Of a stretch of 7,107 nucleotides of DNA, positions 5,432 to 7,107 are shown piece by piece; the first letter of the stretch is position 1, and each line of letters opens with the position of its first letter. The DNA is taken from contig OMUE01000205.1 of the NCBI GenBank assembly GCA_900314165.1, positions 1-7,107 of the forward strand, given 5' to 3'. The position numbers and the translations under genes were made by a program. This DNA is from an uncultured Acidaminococcus sp. GTDB lineage: Bacteria; Bacillota_C; Negativicutes; Acidaminococcales; Acidaminococcaceae. A model generated the notes under the pieces. It worked only from the letters and a program-made list of their open reading frames with translations, was not told where the DNA came from and made no database searches.

Positions 5432-5487
5432 CTATTTTATGTGATTTAGATACAACAAACGATAATTATTAATTTCTATATCCAGGC

Positions 5488-5524
5488 ACGTCCAGCGGAC
5501 GTCTATCATCTAACTTCTATCATC
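5488..5524. repeat. ACGTCC palindrome followed by inverted TATCATC heptads
   Basis: ACGTCC-agc-GGACGT (5488-5502) is a perfect 6-bp stem. Next comes CTATCATCT...CTATCATCT (5503-5524), the complement of the GATGATAG units at 5326-5346. The two heptad groups thus face each other across about 160 bp that includes the shared terminator, suggesting one composite repeat between the two genes. Confidence 0.45.
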
Positions 5525-5533
5525 TTGCCCAAG

Positions 5534-6898
5534 CTACCCCAGCCCCCACTGCTTCCGCTGAGCCTTGTCCGGGATGCCCAGTTTTACACGATATTTATTG
5601 ACCGTGCGGCGGGCTGTTTTTACACCTTGTTCCGCCAGGACATTGCAGATAGCCTGGTCGCTGAGAGGATGGGTTTTGTCCTCTTTGTCTATGACCTGTT
5701 GGATCAGCTGCCCCAATTTTTCCTCTGTAACGCAGCCTTCCGACGGAATATCAGCCGCTGCCGTAGGGACGCTGGTACCCATAAGGAAGGAATCCGCAGC
5801 GTAGATACCCCACTTACAGGCAATATATTTGTGCTGCAGGGCACGGCTGATGGTGGATAGGGCAAACCCTGTCTCTTCGGCCAGATCTGCCAGCTTTAGG
5901 GGCTGTTTATGCCCCGGTCCTAACCGGAAAAAGTCCTGTTGATGGGTCAAAAGAGCCTGGAATACAGCCAGCATGGTCTGCTGCCGCTGAGCCAGTAATT
6001 GTTGCAGCTTATGGGCTTTGCCCAACTGTTCTTTCAGATAGGCTTTGACCTGGTCGTTCTTTGTAGAATGAGCCATGTCCACATATTCCTGATTTAGGAC
6101 AAACTTGCCACCCCAACGGTCGTACACCGTCAGCTTTAATTCCGTTCCTGTATCTTCCACGAATGCATCTTCCTGCTGATACAGCACCGGTCCTTGTTGA
6201 GCATAGCCGGATCCTGGTTTTGGATCCAGCAAACGGATTCGTTCTCTGGCTTCCAGGATGGCTTTCTGAGTCGTATGGAATTTTGCGGCCAAGGCAGGCA
6301 CCTGATTCTTCGCCAGTTTATCTAATGCGCCTACCACAATTTTACGGACTAAGGAATTTTTTTCATCCAGCTCTCTGTCCAATTGAAGCAGCAGGCATTC
6401 TTTCAAATCCTTGGCACCTACGCCGGCAGGCTCTAGCTGCTGGACCTGGGCTAAGGCTTCTAATACGTCCTTGACCTCCACACCAAAGGCTTTCGCCGTA
6501 CTTTCAGGGTCTTCCGTCCAATAGCCCCGGCCATCCAGATTTCCTATAATATAGCCGGCAATAGCCATCTTTTGCTTCGGCAGGGATTTGCAGCCCAACT
6601 GTTCCAATAATACATCCTGAAGTGTATGCTGTTGTTTCTGCGCATTTTCCACAGGATCCGGCGGCTTTTCATCGTCGCTGCTGCGTAAAGGGGCACTGCA
6701 GCGCCTGGCTTCCGTTTCCTGCCAGGAAGGCTCTTGAAGGTCTTTTTTAGGAAATTCTAACACAGGATTTGCTTCAATTTCCTGAGTAATATATTGTTCC
6801 AGCTCTAAGCTATTTAACTGCAAAACCTTCATCTGCTGCACCAAATGCTGATTCAATTGTTGTTTCTGAGAAAGCTCTATTCCAAGTTTTGCAGGCAT
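5534..6898 (-). CDS. rpoN: RNA polymerase sigma-54 factor
   Basis: A 454-residue alternative sigma factor that directs RNA polymerase to -24/-12 promoters and needs an AAA+ enhancer-binding activator to open DNA. Seen: the Gln/Leu-rich activator-interacting region I (about 1-48, LSQKQQLNQHLVQQMKVLQL), then an acidic, Pro-containing linker (about 50-90). The core-binding domain spans about 92-330 (IGNLDGRGYW at 118-127, LDPKPGSGY at 224-232). A helix-turn-helix for the -12 element is at about 335-360 (LADLAEETGFALSTISRAL), and the RpoN box ARRTVNKYR at 429-437 reads the -24 element. All regions are in order and the length is normal, so it should work. The ATG at 6898 is preceded by AAGGACGGTGA (6905-6915), a modest ribosome binding site. 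No activator gene and no clear -24/-12 site is seen in the window, so its targets lie elsewhere. It is flanked by direct repeats and heptad runs. Confidence 0.96.
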   Translation of the reverse strand: MPAKLGIELSQKQQLNQHLVQQMKVLQLNSLELEQYITQEIEANPVLEFPKKDLQEPSWQETEARRCSAPLRSSDDEKPPDPVENAQKQQHTLQDVLLEQLGCKSLPKQKMAIAGYIIGNLDGRGYWTEDPESTAKAFGVEVKDVLEALAQVQQLEPAGVGAKDLKECLLLQLDRELDEKNSLVRKIVVGALDKLAKNQVPALAAKFHTTQKAILEARERIRLLDPKPGSGYAQQGPVLYQQEDAFVEDTGTELKLTVYDRWGGKFVLNQEYVDMAHSTKNDQVKAYLKEQLGKAHKLQQLLAQRQQTMLAVFQALLTHQQDFFRLGPGHKQPLKLADLAEETGFALSTISRALQHKYIACKWGIYAADSFLMGTSVPTAAADIPSEGCVTEEKLGQLIQQVIDKEDKTHPLSDQAICNVLAEQGVKTARRTVNKYRVKLGIPDKAQRKQWGLG

Positions 6899-6922
6899 AC
6901 GTATTCACCGTCCTTACTTTGG

Positions 6923-6928
6923 ATTATA
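6923..6928 (-). promoter_or_regulatory. Possible -10 element of rpoN
   Basis: TATAAT is read on the minus strand 24 bases upstream of the ATG. I found no acceptable -35 hexamer at 16-18 bases, so this is a weak candidate that rests on the -10 alone. Confidence 0.3.
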
Positions 6929-6951
6929 AGTATATTGTAACATAGAAGGAT

Positions 6952-6979
6952 AGCGAAGAGCGAATAGATAAGAGCGAAG
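6952..6979. repeat. Four tandem AGCGAAG-type heptads upstream of rpoN
   Basis: AGCGAAG, AGCGAAT, AGATAAG and AGCGAAG run from 6952. The AGCGAAG unit is the same as that at the right end of the element in the lysR leader (complement of 3812-3825). They lie 54 bases upstream of the rpoN start. Confidence 0.6.
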
Positions 6980-6999
6980 AGGGGCAGTTACTCGGTAAA

Positions 7000-7048
7000 G
7001 ATGATAGAACCTGATGTCGGGGGTTAGAAATTTTCTTGCCGGCAGTTT
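7000..7048 (+). repeat. 49-bp direct repeat flanking rpoN, copy 2
   Basis: The partner of 5337-5385, in the same orientation and 1663 bp away. The inverted ends are changed here (CAGTTT instead of CAGGTT), but CGG near 7018-7020 can pair with CCG near 7039-7041. The bases from 7049 to the window end are AT-rich and hold no gene that I can recognise. Confidence 0.65.
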
Positions 7049-7107
7049 CTATTATAGTAAACGACTTTATTAACTTTACTTTAACTTTGTGAGATAAATA
7101 TGGTATA

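Noticed and set aside
7075..7107. Possible third copy of the TTTACT promoter at the right edge
   Set aside because: TTTACT occurs at 7075-7080, but no TATCAT follows at 17 bases and the upstream dyad is absent.
1..7107. CRISPR arrays, tRNA or rRNA genes, transposases and sigma-54 -24/-12 promoters
   Set aside because: I looked on both strands and found no regularly spaced repeats, cloverleaf, transposase motif or TGGCAC-N5-TTGC-like pair at a gene start.

Overview
The window looks like chromosomal DNA of an anaerobic member of the Bacillota, most likely a Negativicute close to Acidaminococcaceae. The grounds are indirect: an ESS-type glutamate/dicarboxylate symporter, a sigma-54 gene, a TIGR03905-type TSCPD protein, moderate GC in genes with AT-rich intergenic DNA, and abundant small intergenic repeats. 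The genus is inference. There are no RNA genes, CRISPR arrays, transposase genes or phage genes.

Layout. On the minus strand from the left are a D-2-hydroxyacid dehydrogenase (227-1150), an ESS-family sodium:glutamate-type symporter (1267-2592), and a C-terminally truncated NAD(P)-binding dehydrogenase of the beta-hydroxyacid dehydrogenase type (2949-3524). Each is followed by a strong hairpin terminator (162-197, 1223-1261, 2878-2919), so each is probably transcribed alone. A LysR-type regulator (3844-4824) runs divergently from the truncated dehydrogenase. Next on the plus strand is an 81-residue TSCPD-domain protein (5078-5323) with its own sigma-70-type promoter. It converges on rpoN (5534-6898, minus) across a shared bidirectional terminator.

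The strongest signal outside the genes is a duplicated control region. About 74 bp upstream of the symporter (2656-2729) and of the truncated dehydrogenase (3563-3636) align without a gap. Both carry TTTACT-N17-TATCAT, a diverged spacer, and a conserved upstream block with the dyad ACAAA-N5-TTTGT centred at about -65 from the predicted start. That is the usual place for a LysR-type activator site. The inference is that the adjacent LysR protein controls both genes, making a small solute-uptake and metabolism regulon.

The intergenic DNA is rich in repeats. They are: (i) CGTAGGGGC palindromes with a GAAAGTTA-type tail (2777-2836, 4870-5004, and a cut-off tail at base 1); (ii) a GC-rich, hairpin-packed MITE-like element of about 190 bp between the LysR promoter region and its ribosome binding site; (iii) purine-rich heptanucleotide repeats at several sites; and (iv) a 49-bp direct repeat bracketing rpoN. 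I see no clearly new multi-gene system. The paired promoters and the repeat families are the parts worth a second look.
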